From Paremcibacter congregatus (GTDB lineage Bacteria > Pseudomonadota > Alphaproteobacteria > Sphingomonadales > Emcibacteraceae): a stretch of DNA of 64,000 nt. Below the pieces are notes generated by a model. The model saw only the letters and a list, made by a program, of their open reading frames with translations. It was not told where the DNA came from and did no database searches. The translations under genes were made by a program, and so were the position numbers. Shown piece after piece: positions 37,869 through 47,038 of this stretch. Location of the stretch: the NCBI RefSeq assembly GCF_006385135.1, contig NZ_CP041025.1:2015501-2079500 (forward strand), written 5' to 3'. Within the stretch, counting starts at the first letter, position 1, and every line of letters begins with the position of its first letter.

Positions 37869-40211
37869 TTAAAGACGAGGCACCTTCTTACTCGGGAACA
37901 TAACAAGTATTGCTGGCAGCAGCAACACGTCATAAATTAATGCAATGGTGATCATCACCGCAGATATAAGACCAAGCGCCCATGTGGGCTGAAATGTTGA
38001 AAAACATAATACCCCAAAGCCCAAAACCAGAATAAAGGTTGTCATCATCAATGCGCCTCCAACTTCCGAGAAAGTGCTCACCAGCGCCTTTTCACTGCCC
38101 TGCCCTGGTTCGTTAAGAGATTTCTGAAATTTAGTGATGAAGTGAATAGAATCATCCACCACAATCCCGAAGGCAATGGCCGCCACCACAGTTAACGACA
38201 AGCCGACATATTGATACGCCCAACCCCATACGCCAAACCCCATTAAAATAGGCAGGATATTGACGACAAAACTGATTATACCCAATTTGACACTGCGAAA
38301 GACGACCATAATTATGAGTGATACCAGCCCAATAGCAAACCCAATACCCGTCAGCATGGAACGAATATTTCTTTCCGACAAATTGGCGAACAACAATGGT
38401 ACTCCCGTTCCGGTCACCCCGTCGCCAACCAAGTTCATGGTTTGTAACTTTTGACTTACTTTGTGATCCAGGCGCCGCATCTGTTGAGATGTCATATCAG
38501 TTCCAGTGATGGTAACCCGGGTAGATTCTTTTGATATATCAATGCGGTCATTAAGATCCAGTCCCATCGGTAAAGACATTTCATACAACAACAAATACTG
38601 AGCATTCAGATCACGGTTTTCTGCGATCTCACTCTTCCCCGGGCTTGCGCTATTCATATGACGGTTCATTTTTTTGAAAATCGACACAATAGACGTTACG
38701 TGAACGATTTCAGATTGCTGTAACGCCCATTTTTCAAACGCATCTAGCTTCGCCAGAAAATCGGCATTCACCACACCGCCGTCATAATCAGAAACAACAT
38801 GATAATCGATCGTATCCACCCCAGTCAGGTGTCCCGCCACAAATTCCGTATCCTGACGGAAATTATTCGTTTCATCAAAATACTTCACCCAATCATCATC
38901 AAGCTCAACAAGCCAGATTCCACGACAAACAAATATTGCAACAAGCACAGTAACCACCATTACTGCACTCCGCCACTGACATATAAATCGCGCAAGATAT
39001 TCCGCATAACGGCTATTTTGGGATACTGTTTTCATGTTTTTGGGGAAAACCCGGTCAGGTTTCATTCCTAAAAGAACGGCGGGAAAAAAGGTAAATGTTA
39101 GAAAGAAACTGAGTACAATACCGACCGCCACCAGGTTGCCCATATCCTGAAAAGGCGGCGCATCATTGAAATTCAGGCTGATAAACCCGATGAATGTTGT
39201 AAAGCTGGTGAGTGTTATTGGCAGAAAATTGTGACGAATCGCCTCATACACAGCATCCTTACCTACATGACCAAGCGTTATTCTTCGCCGCAAGGAAGAC
39301 AGGATATGAATAAAGTCCGCCAAGGATATCGTCATCAAAATAATGGGGACGCCACTGGTGCCTGCGGTTAGTTCTATACCGCTATAACCGGCAATTCCCA
39401 TCGTTGCACTTACCACCAGCGCCATCAAGAGCAATATCAGTCCCGCAACCCTGAGCGATCTGAAAAAATAAAAACTTACTGCAAAAACCATCACAATAAA
39501 GAAGGGGAATACCACTTCTAGATCATGAGCATAAGACTCACTGAAAGCGGCATCAAGCGGCGCATCTCCCGTAATATAAAATTTTAACTGGTCATCGTCT
39601 TGCGCCGCTTCATTTTTCAAATTCTTCACAGCAGCCATGATTTCCGCCAAAACCGCGCTGTCCCCTCTTGGGGCCGCAACATTCAATGCAATCGCAGCCG
39701 TTTTTCCATCTTCAGAAATTATCTGCCCCAAAAGGTCCTGATCTGACAGCGCATAGACGCGGGCTTCATCAATTTGTGCAGGAGATGCCAGCATTTCTTG
39801 CGTAATCAGAGAAGTAATGACGATTTCATCCTCCTCGGAGGAAACTCTCTGAAAATTGGTTAAGGAATTCACCCGCGTCACATAGGGGATCTGCCAGGCC
39901 TGCTCGGTAAGCCGGAGAAGAATTTCCAACGCCCGAGGCTCAAACAGGTCTGCACCATCGGTGTTAACCACCAACAAAAGGCTGTTGCTTTCGGTAAAAT
40001 TTTGTTCCAGGGATAACAGTGTCTGACGTTCATCACTTTCGGGCGCAAAGAATATACGCCCATCGCTATTCTCCCGAAGGGACAGCCCCCCCCAAGCGAA
40101 GAGAAAACACAGGATAAGAGGAACTGTAAGACAAAGAAAGCGATAGCGGTTTAATAGATCAAACCACTTTTTAAAAACCGAAGAAGAAAGAGAGCTTGCT
40201 TGCGCCTGCAT
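37869..40211 (-). CDS. MMPL-type RND exporter of the XrtA region
   Basis: This 780-aa transporter has two repeats of one TM helix, a periplasmic domain and five TM helices (about 28-48 then 232-360; 425-445 then 630-770). Motifs ISLADFIHI and GIVVDDSIHFITKF mark the MMPL/SSD-like branch, which often carries lipids or hydrophobic molecules rather than drugs. No adaptor gene accompanies it, unlike the HAE1 pump at 18 kb. The acyltransferase gene is 63 bp upstream on the same strand. I infer export of an acylated product. Confidence 0.85.
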   Translation of the reverse strand: MQAQASSLSSSVFKKWFDLLNRYRFLCLTVPLILCFLFAWGGLSLRENSDGRIFFAPESDERQTLLSLEQNFTESNSLLLVVNTDGADLFEPRALEILLRLTEQAWQIPYVTRVNSLTNFQRVSSEEDEIVITSLITQEMLASPAQIDEARVYALSDQDLLGQIISEDGKTAAIALNVAAPRGDSAVLAEIMAAVKNLKNEAAQDDDQLKFYITGDAPLDAAFSESYAHDLEVVFPFFIVMVFAVSFYFFRSLRVAGLILLLMALVVSATMGIAGYSGIELTAGTSGVPIILMTISLADFIHILSSLRRRITLGHVGKDAVYEAIRHNFLPITLTSFTTFIGFISLNFNDAPPFQDMGNLVAVGIVLSFFLTFTFFPAVLLGMKPDRVFPKNMKTVSQNSRYAEYLARFICQWRSAVMVVTVLVAIFVCRGIWLVELDDDWVKYFDETNNFRQDTEFVAGHLTGVDTIDYHVVSDYDGGVVNADFLAKLDAFEKWALQQSEIVHVTSIVSIFKKMNRHMNSASPGKSEIAENRDLNAQYLLLYEMSLPMGLDLNDRIDISKESTRVTITGTDMTSQQMRRLDHKVSQKLQTMNLVGDGVTGTGVPLLFANLSERNIRSMLTGIGFAIGLVSLIIMVVFRSVKLGIISFVVNILPILMGFGVWGWAYQYVGLSLTVVAAIAFGIVVDDSIHFITKFQKSLNEPGQGSEKALVSTFSEVGGALMMTTFILVLGFGVLCFSTFQPTWALGLISAVMITIALIYDVLLLPAILVMFPSKKVPRL

Positions 40212-40274
40212 TATGTTATCCGTGTCATTTTGCTAAATACATCATGACCATAGTCCCGGAATCTTAATAAAAGA

Positions 40275-41090
40275 CTAGGAGACCGGATGACGGATGAGTT
40301 CGGGAGGCAAACCTTTAACAAAAGAGGCGTAGAAAGGTTTCGAACTTTTATAAACCTGGTCTTCAACATTATTCAAGGAAACCATATAAGGTCGCACGGG
40401 TCCATAATAATCCACCTCTGGCCCGATCGCTTCGAAATTAAAATAAAACCGTCTTAACAGTTTCAACAAACTGGGTTCCATCGCTGCTATCCAGTGGGTA
40501 ATACCGCTGCGCTTTGATTCCTGATACAAACTTTTATAGAGCCCCACGACAATATCAGGACGATGCCGCCTGCGGTTATCTTTGGGGGCTCCAAGAGGCG
40601 CATCTATCGGCGCATTGGCAACAGCCATCCCGTAATCACCGTCATCTTGCCTTTTGCGGATCATTTTGCTGACTGCTAATCTGGATATTTCACCAGCCGT
40701 TTCAGGAATGTGATCAGGGTCATCAATTTTGCAATGCCCCAACATAGGAAAACCCAGCTCTGAATTACGTACCAGCCGTAATGTGCCCAAAGCATTTCCC
40801 AGGTCGTCAAAGGCACCGAAATGCAATGAATGCCGGTCAAAATCATCTATTTCGCAATTATCAGGATAATGTTCAGGATTGAGAAAACCCTTTTGCAGGC
40901 AGTATACATCATACCGTAATTGATAAAGTTTTTGCAATTCTCGCATGTTTTCCACTAAACGACTGGGGAAAGCGACGTCTTTATCCCAGAACCTTTTTTT
41001 AACTGTGTCTGGCGTCACCCCACTCTTCATCCTCGCCTCAACACTTTCACTTTTTCTGTAACTTTCTGCTTTTGCAGCTATCTGAGGCAT
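40275..41090 (-). CDS. PEP-CTERM/exosortase-associated acyltransferase (TIGR03694-like)
   Basis: This 271-aa GNAT-fold protein is related to autoinducer synthases. Family marks are LYQLRYDVYCLQKGFLNPEHY (shown in part), DDFDRHSLHFGAFD, GTLRLVRNSELGFPML, EISRLAVSKM and a C-terminal HWIAAMEPSLLKLLRRFYFNF. These proteins occur with XrtA clusters; the acyl donor and acceptor are unknown. The ATG at 41090 is used; an ATG at 41030 with a stronger GAGGCGAGG before it is possible. It sits between the exporter and the divergent CapK-like enzyme. Confidence 0.9.
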   Translation of the reverse strand: MPQIAAKAESYRKSESVEARMKSGVTPDTVKKRFWDKDVAFPSRLVENMRELQKLYQLRYDVYCLQKGFLNPEHYPDNCEIDDFDRHSLHFGAFDDLGNALGTLRLVRNSELGFPMLGHCKIDDPDHIPETAGEISRLAVSKMIRKRQDDGDYGMAVANAPIDAPLGAPKDNRRRHRPDIVVGLYKSLYQESKRSGITHWIAAMEPSLLKLLRRFYFNFEAIGPEVDYYGPVRPYMVSLNNVEDQVYKSSKPFYASFVKGLPPELIRHPVS

Positions 41091-41289
41091 ATTATCTAAC
41101 TCAATTGGAAAGAAAATGTTTTTCTTTGGAGCTCACCCATTATTAGGTCTATAAAGTTCTGCTAAATCTAATATAAATTTACGCCATAGACATTAACAGT
41201 CTCTTAAAATATTCACTTTAATGTAAGGATGAAAAACCCTTCTTTAATCGCATATAAAAAAAAGAGAACAACTCTCGGCACATAGGATC

Positions 41290-42708
41290 ATGGCACAACA
41301 ATTCATCAAAAAAATACAGCGGAAAATACAGCTCAAAATGCTGGAAAAATCCACTCCTGAAGGCTTGAAAAAGCTGGGAGAAAAAAAACTTGTGCAACGC
41401 TTCAAATCGGCGAAAAAATCCTCTCCTGCCCTTAAAAAGTTACTCGATGAAGCCCGAATCGATTCAGAGGCTGTCTCATCTAGTGAAGACTACAGTCAGC
41501 TGTCCTTTAAAATGGCGAAAGAAAATACCTTCAATCGATTTGAACTTGAAGATTTATGTCGCCCTGGTGCGCTTGATGCGCTCAGCGGCGTTCTGACCAG
41601 TTCCGGGCATAGTGGTAACTTTGCTTATGGCCTGACCACCCGTAAACAACGTAAATCCACACCAGATATGATTGACCTTGCCTTACAAGGTGTTTTCAAC
41701 ATAGATGAGAAAAAAACATTACTCGTTAATTGTCTGCCCATGGGCGTACGGTTTCCCTCAAATGTAGTCACTCAGGCAGAAGTCAGTGTGCGGGAAGATA
41801 TGGCCCTGGCTCTTATTCGAAAATTTTCCCCCTATCATGATCAGATTATCATTACCTGCGACCCTTTGTTCCTGAAGGTCCTGCTTGATGAGGCCGAGCA
41901 TTGGCACGTCGACTGGAAGAAAATACATAAACATCTGATCATTGGCGAAGAAACCTTTGGCGAAAAATTTCGCGACTATGTTGGCTCAAAGCTTCATATA
42001 AATCCCGACAACCCGGCTACGGGTATCATCGGGTCCTCCATGGGTGTTGGTGAATTGGGCTTAAATCTTTGTTTTGAGACACTGGAAACCATTGCTCTGA
42101 GACGGGCCATCAACAACAATCCCGTTCTTTTGAGAACCTTATTCGGATGTAATAGTCCTAAAGACCCTCTTCCCATGCTGTTTGCCTATAATCCACTCGC
42201 TCATTATATGGAAACCCCAGACCGTGACAGCGACGGCTTTGGCGAGTTGCTGGTAAGCCTGTTGGATAAAGACACACCTGTTCCCTTGTTCCGCTACCAA
42301 ACCGGAGACGAGGCCCGCTTATTGGAAACGGGTGAAATAAAGGCCCCCTTTCAAGCCCTTGGTTTACCCATACCTCAGTTGCCTAACATGCCATTAATTT
42401 GTATCCGCGGGCGTCATAAGGACAGGTTAAAAACAGGACTGCATATTGGCGCTGTAAAAGACAGCCTTTATCAGAACCATGATTTTGCTGACAAGATTAC
42501 CGGTGCTTTCCGGGTTGAAGCAGACAGCCCCGGTTTAGTGCATGTTCAGCTTCGACGAAAAATTAAGAGCACCGATGTCATTTGCCCGGATCTGATCAAT
42601 CAAGATGAAACCTTGTTTGCCTCAACAGATATCAAGCTTTGGTCATATGAGGACTTCCCTTACGGTCAGACCCTAGATTATGAGCGCAAGTTCAGTTATC
42701 TTTCCTGA
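41290..42708 (+). CDS. PaaK/CapK-like adenylate-forming enzyme
   Basis: This 472-aa cytoplasmic protein looks like a divergent phenylacetate-CoA ligase/CapK-type enzyme, which activates a carboxylic acid with ATP. The P-loop analogue is LTSSGHSGNFAYG (about 112-124), where one expects S-S-G-T-S-G. KHLIIGEETFGEKFRDYV matches the next PaaK block and GIIGSSMGVGELG the A5-like region (Y/F-G-x-T-E position altered). The C terminus (about 380-472) may be the lid domain. The changed P-loop raises the chance of a different substrate or lost adenylation. It is divergent from the acyltransferase and convergent with the PEP-CTERM gene. Confidence 0.7.
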   Translation: MAQQFIKKIQRKIQLKMLEKSTPEGLKKLGEKKLVQRFKSAKKSSPALKKLLDEARIDSEAVSSSEDYSQLSFKMAKENTFNRFELEDLCRPGALDALSGVLTSSGHSGNFAYGLTTRKQRKSTPDMIDLALQGVFNIDEKKTLLVNCLPMGVRFPSNVVTQAEVSVREDMALALIRKFSPYHDQIIITCDPLFLKVLLDEAEHWHVDWKKIHKHLIIGEETFGEKFRDYVGSKLHINPDNPATGIIGSSMGVGELGLNLCFETLETIALRRAINNNPVLLRTLFGCNSPKDPLPMLFAYNPLAHYMETPDRDSDGFGELLVSLLDKDTPVPLFRYQTGDEARLLETGEIKAPFQALGLPIPQLPNMPLICIRGRHKDRLKTGLHIGAVKDSLYQNHDFADKITGAFRVEADSPGLVHVQLRRKIKSTDVICPDLINQDETLFASTDIKLWSYEDFPYGQTLDYERKFSYLS

Positions 42709-42734
42709 CACTTTTTTCAATCTTCACACAAAAA

Positions 42735-42760
42735 AAAGGGACGGTAAAAACCGTCCCTTT
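42735..42760. terminator. Bidirectional terminator
   Basis: A perfect 10-bp stem AAAGGGACGG / CCGTCCCTTT (42735-42744, 42751-42760) has a 6-nt loop. It has U-rich 3' ends in both directions and lies between the convergent CapK-like and PEP-CTERM genes. Confidence 0.88.
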
Positions 42761-42807
42761 CTTCATTCTGTGTCGTCCCGATATTTATAATATCAGGATC
42801 AGACTTA

Positions 42808-43593
42808 TTAGGCTTTCCGACGACGACCCGCCAGACCCATGCCAACCAGGCCAAGACCCAGAAGACCAAGTGCACCTGGTGCAGGAAGTGCAGTAGTTGT
42901 TGCAGAACCACTACGAACGACCAGGTTAAAGGAAGTGCCGTTACAGTTAACATTCAAACCACAAGGCTCAATTGACTGTTCGAATTCAAAGATTTCAGGG
43001 TATTTTGCCATCGCAGTACCATCGGTTGCTACTGCAGAACCACTTGATACGCCGTTCAGAGTATCGAAATCAAAGTTACCGCACAATGTTGCCGCAGGGG
43101 CTACGATGCTGCTACAACCAGGAATGAAGCTCAATTCCAGATATTTTGTCAGCGCTGCAAGGTCGGCTTCGATTGAAGCCTGGTCAGTCAGATCAATCCC
43201 GGCCAATGTCGCTGCATCGATACGGTAAATATCAACCATACCACCGACAGAATAGATGTCTGTTGAAGTCGGGCTGTTTACGAAAACTTTTTTGTCTTCA
43301 AAACCGTGGAAATATGTAAACAGGATGTCGCCATCTTCACCTTCTGTCCAGAGTGCTGGATCAAATGGTCCTGCATTCAGAGGCTCGATAGCAGAAATGG
43401 TTGTTACACCCCATGTATCGTTGGATGAATTTGAACCAGGTGCGGAAGGTGTAGTGCTCGCCAAGTCACACTCTGCAACAGTTTCACACAGAAAACCTGG
43501 TGTTGATGTATCGTAACCAGCCTGTGCAGAAGCAATACCCATTGTTGCTACAGCGGCGCCAGCCAACAGTGTTTTCAAAATCTTATTTTTCAT
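42808..43593 (-). CDS. PEP-CTERM-type secreted protein (exosortase substrate)
   Basis: This 261-aa secreted protein has a signal peptide over about 1-25 (ASAQA) and a Thr/Ser/Asp-rich globular part with no known domain, four or more Cys included. A typical tripartite sorting tail closes it: a short motif LPAPGALGLLGLG, a hydrophobic helix (GLVGMGLAG) and a basic end RRRKA. The PEP motif reads PAP here, a variant known in alphaproteobacteria. XrtA should cut the tail and release or anchor the protein at the surface. GGAGAG precedes the ATG. The sigma-54 promoter at 43709-43724 drives it. Confidence 0.88.
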   Translation of the reverse strand: MKNKILKTLLAGAAVATMGIASAQAGYDTSTPGFLCETVAECDLASTTPSAPGSNSSNDTWGVTTISAIEPLNAGPFDPALWTEGEDGDILFTYFHGFEDKKVFVNSPTSTDIYSVGGMVDIYRIDAATLAGIDLTDQASIEADLAALTKYLELSFIPGCSSIVAPAATLCGNFDFDTLNGVSSGSAVATDGTAMAKYPEIFEFEQSIEPCGLNVNCNGTSFNLVVRSGSATTTALPAPGALGLLGLGLVGMGLAGRRRKA

Positions 43594-43708
43594 TTTATTC
43601 TCTCCATTTAACTCTAATTAAAGAATACTTTAAAATTAGTTTTAATCCAAAACAGTTCGTTCTCAATGTTACAACGAGAACCCTGTTTCTAATTCTCATC
43701 CCAACCTA

Positions 43709-43724
43709 TGCAACCCCCGTGCCA
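43709..43724 (-). promoter_or_regulatory. Sigma-54 (-24/-12) promoter of the PEP-CTERM gene
   Basis: On the minus strand the sequence reads TTGGCACGGGGGTTGCAT. It matches the sigma-54 consensus YTGGCACG-N4-TTGCW at every fixed base. The expected start point is near 43698, giving a ~105-nt leader. The region's PrsR is the likely activator. Confidence 0.88.
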
Positions 43725-43808
43725 AAAAACATAAGTCATTGTATTAAAATAATTATTACAAAAAAAAACCTTATTTAAAATTCTTGGACACAGGTTTTAA
43801 CTCAAATA

Positions 43809-43825
43809 TGTAAAGAATTCCGACA
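43809..43825. promoter_or_regulatory. Candidate PrsR-binding box 1
   Basis: The 17-bp TGTAAAGAATTCCGACA lies 85 bp upstream of the sigma-54 -24 element, a normal distance for an enhancer-binding protein. It resembles box 2 (43920-43936) at 13 of 17 positions. Assignment to PrsR is inference. Confidence 0.5.
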
Positions 43826-43919
43826 CTTTTAGCCCGCTCGTCCTTTCAAATACCTATCCGATGACCAAAATACAACCTAAGTATTTGTTATAAATACAAT
43901 ATTATCAAAAAATAAAAAC

Positions 43920-43936
43920 TGTAAAAAAATCTGACA
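43920..43936. promoter_or_regulatory. Candidate PrsR-binding box 2
   Basis: The 17-bp TGTAAAAAAATCTGACA, in the same orientation as box 1, lies 111 bp from it start to start and within 160 bp of the second prsT-like gene. It could serve both divergent genes. No sigma-54 promoter was found on the plus strand for that gene. Confidence 0.45.
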
Positions 43937-44088
43937 CCCTGTTTTCCCCCTACTCTTGATTTTCAGACCATAATCTGTCCTAATGATAAACAGTTTAGCT
44001 GTTTCTTCATATTTTAAGACTAGAACCAAGAAAACGGATTAGATTAATCCAGAGTTTGCACATAAATATATTGGGTAGAATAGATACT

Positions 44089-47013
44089 ATGGGACAACAT
44101 ATAATTTTCCTGGCGCGTAATAAAATCGCTTCACATACAATAAAGGCCGCACTGTACAGTGGGTGGCGTACCATTAAGGCATCACATAAGATACTGGCAC
44201 TCATTGTTGCTTTGTGTCTGACCGCCTGTTCTGAGGAAGAAATTAAAACAGAAAATGCCTATCTGGATGGCGCCTATGAAGCCCATACCACAGGAAACAG
44301 TCGCCGGGCGCTCTTCGAATTGGCGACCGCGATCCGATACTATCCCAAGAATGCAGAACTTCAGGTCACCCGGGGAAACATCTTCCTTGATCTGGAAGAC
44401 GGCGCCGCAGCGGAGATTGCCTACAACAAGGCCGTGTCTCTGGGCTATAATAAAGAGTTCCTAAAACATAAGCTGGCTGAATCTTGGCTCTATCAGAGAA
44501 AACCCGGCAAGGTTATTTCTGAATTTGAAAGCGAACTCCTCCAGGGCTCAGAAAATGCCCTCATGTTTGAAGTTGTGGGTCGGGCCTATATTGCCACTCG
44601 TGATCGCACTAACCCTGCACTGTTTATCAAAAACATGGATAACGCGGAGAACTACATTAATGAAGCCCTCCGTCTCAGCCCGCAAAACACACGCGTCCTT
44701 ATCACCAAAGCCTGGCTTACGGCCCTTTCAGGAAAACTGGAAGTGGCACTTGATTGGCTTTCTCAGGCAGATGAAATCGTTAAGGACCAACGCCAGAACT
44801 TATCCGTAAAAGGTGAACTGCTTATCCGCCAGGATAAACTGGACGAGGCCAATAAAGTCTATAGCCGTCTTGTCGAGAAGTTTCCGCAATACCCACAATA
44901 TAAGATGGAACTCGGCTATACGCATCTTTTAAAGGGAGAGCTAGAAATAGCCCGCAAATGGATTTCACCAATTACCCAACAATATCCAGACCATCTCCGG
45001 GCCAAGACTTTGCTGGCAAATATTTCCCTGATGGAAAAAAAATATGATGAGGCAAAAACATTAAGCGACGCCGTACTGGCCAAATCTTCTGAAAATCTGG
45101 ACGCTATCCTTGTGAATGGCGCCAGCTCCTATTTCCTCGATGATCTGGAAAACGCTCACCAGAAACTTAGTAACTTCTATAGCAAAACCGGATCTATACC
45201 GTCTCTTAAATTATTGGCTGCAACAAAATTAAAACTTGGGGAAGCTGAAAGCGCCGCCCAATTACTTGCTGATGCCGGACAGACCAGCACTTCACAAACC
45301 GATAGTGAAATGCTTAACCTCGTCGCACTTGCATCGGCAAAAATTGGTAAAGTTGATGTCGCTTTGGAAGCTTACCAAAAACTGGCTGCAGAACGGCCAA
45401 ACAGTTCATCTTTCCTGAAAAACACCGCTCTTCTGCAAATTGCCCAGGGAAATTACGAGGAAGGGTTCAAAAACCTGGAAGAAGCCCTTAGTAAGGAAAC
45501 AGAAGAAAAAGAACCGGGACAAGACTTATATTATCTGGTCAGCAAAGCGTTGCAAGTGCGGCAACTTGATCGCGCCGCATCATATATAGAACAATATAAA
45601 GCGACCACACCTGATAGTTACAAGCCATGGACCATGTCTGCAGTATTAAATAGCATATTGAAAAAAACTGACGCAGTGCATGCTGACTTTGCTCGCGCGA
45701 TCGAAGTCGCGCCCAATGTGGCAGAAGTCCGGGCGCGCTATGCGATTTTCCAGAAAATGCGTGGAAATAATGAAAAAGCAGAGGCACTGGCGCGTCAGGC
45801 CCTGGAACTTGATCCAAGTGATATTGGGGCCGGAAAACTTATTTTGGAAGACCTGATTAAAGAAAAGAAATATAGCGAGGTCAAAACAATCGTCGACAAT
45901 GCCATTAACGCACCAGACGCCGCACCGGAGAACAAACTCCTGTTTTCAGATTATTACAATACTCTTGGCAGACCTCAGGACACCTTGAAAGTTCTTGATG
46001 ACATGCCAAGAAACCTGAAGTCCACAGGTATCTATCAACTGATCGCCAGCAAGGCATACCTGCGGAGTGGTCAAGCCCAGAGGGCTGTTGAAACTCTTGA
46101 GCGCGTTACGATAAAAGCACCAAACAACATCCCTGCGATGAAATATTTGCTGCGAGGCTATCTGCTCACCAAGGACCAGGTTAAATACCAGGCGACACTA
46201 GAAAAACTGGACCGCCTGCTGCCAAATGATTATGAAAACCAACTTGAACTGGCCAAATTATATATTTCTACTGGGCGGTACAAACAAGCTGAAAAAACAC
46301 TCAATATTATTCGCCCCGGATCCGAAGAAGATGCGGTCAAGGTCAGTATTCTGAAAGCCGGTTTAAAAACCAATTTGGGCGACCCCAAATCCGCTATTGA
46401 TATTCTGAAGCCTATTTATCGGCAATATCCGGATAATGGCATGATTAATATGCTGTATGCCCGTAATCTGGCCCAGAATAATCAGGTAGACCTGGCCATA
46501 TCTGTCACCAAAAACTGGGCGGACCAGCACGAAGACAATGCGGAATCCAAACAGTTCCTCGGCGATCTTTATCTTCATAAAAAAGATATGGCCAATGCCA
46601 AGGCACAGTATGACTTGCTGATCACCGTGACAGAAAAACCGAAACTTTTACTGCATGCCCATAACAACCTTGCCAATATCTATCTCGGTGAAGGTGAAAA
46701 TGATCAGGCATTGACACATGCTCAAAAAGCTTTTGATATGGCTCCCAACATACCGGAGGTCGTGGATACGTTCGCTCAGGTCCTGATGAAACAGGGACAA
46801 GCGGCCAGAGCGATTGATCATTTCAATCAGGCCTTGGCCCTGTTGCCGACAAATGACCAGAAGAACAGATCCCTCTTCACTATCGGAAAAGCCAAAGCCT
46901 TGCTGGAAACCGGCCAGGATGAAGAGGCCCGTAAAATTCTGACCCGCTTGCTGAAAGAAGACCCTGACTTCGAAAAAATCGACGAAGCCAAAGAAATGCT
47001 TTCCAAGCTATAG
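44089..47013 (+). CDS. Second PrsT-like TPR lipoprotein
   Basis: This 974-aa TPR protein is paralogous to the PrsT at 29938-32718. It has a lipoprotein signal whose lipobox LTAC ends at Cys 47, after an unusually long N region; it is therefore probably an outer- or inner-membrane lipoprotein. More than 20 TPR units fill the rest (DAVHADFARAIEVAPNVAEV, LLHAHNNLANIYLGEGENDQ). The ATG at 44089 is chosen over a TTG at 44056. It is divergent from the PEP-CTERM gene and is the likely true lipoprotein member of the pair. Function in EPS export is inferred from PrsT. Confidence 0.85.
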   Translation: MGQHIIFLARNKIASHTIKAALYSGWRTIKASHKILALIVALCLTACSEEEIKTENAYLDGAYEAHTTGNSRRALFELATAIRYYPKNAELQVTRGNIFLDLEDGAAAEIAYNKAVSLGYNKEFLKHKLAESWLYQRKPGKVISEFESELLQGSENALMFEVVGRAYIATRDRTNPALFIKNMDNAENYINEALRLSPQNTRVLITKAWLTALSGKLEVALDWLSQADEIVKDQRQNLSVKGELLIRQDKLDEANKVYSRLVEKFPQYPQYKMELGYTHLLKGELEIARKWISPITQQYPDHLRAKTLLANISLMEKKYDEAKTLSDAVLAKSSENLDAILVNGASSYFLDDLENAHQKLSNFYSKTGSIPSLKLLAATKLKLGEAESAAQLLADAGQTSTSQTDSEMLNLVALASAKIGKVDVALEAYQKLAAERPNSSSFLKNTALLQIAQGNYEEGFKNLEEALSKETEEKEPGQDLYYLVSKALQVRQLDRAASYIEQYKATTPDSYKPWTMSAVLNSILKKTDAVHADFARAIEVAPNVAEVRARYAIFQKMRGNNEKAEALARQALELDPSDIGAGKLILEDLIKEKKYSEVKTIVDNAINAPDAAPENKLLFSDYYNTLGRPQDTLKVLDDMPRNLKSTGIYQLIASKAYLRSGQAQRAVETLERVTIKAPNNIPAMKYLLRGYLLTKDQVKYQATLEKLDRLLPNDYENQLELAKLYISTGRYKQAEKTLNIIRPGSEEDAVKVSILKAGLKTNLGDPKSAIDILKPIYRQYPDNGMINMLYARNLAQNNQVDLAISVTKNWADQHEDNAESKQFLGDLYLHKKDMANAKAQYDLLITVTEKPKLLLHAHNNLANIYLGEGENDQALTHAQKAFDMAPNIPEVVDTFAQVLMKQGQAARAIDHFNQALALLPTNDQKNRSLFTIGKAKALLETGQDEEARKILTRLLKEDPDFEKIDEAKEMLSKL

Positions 47014-47038
47014 ACAGTCAAATGCCGTGAACAGCGCA

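Noticed and set aside
40275-41090. LuxI-type acyl-homoserine lactone synthase
   Set aside because: The GNAT fold is similar, but no LuxR gene is near and the protein fits the exosortase-associated acyltransferase family better.
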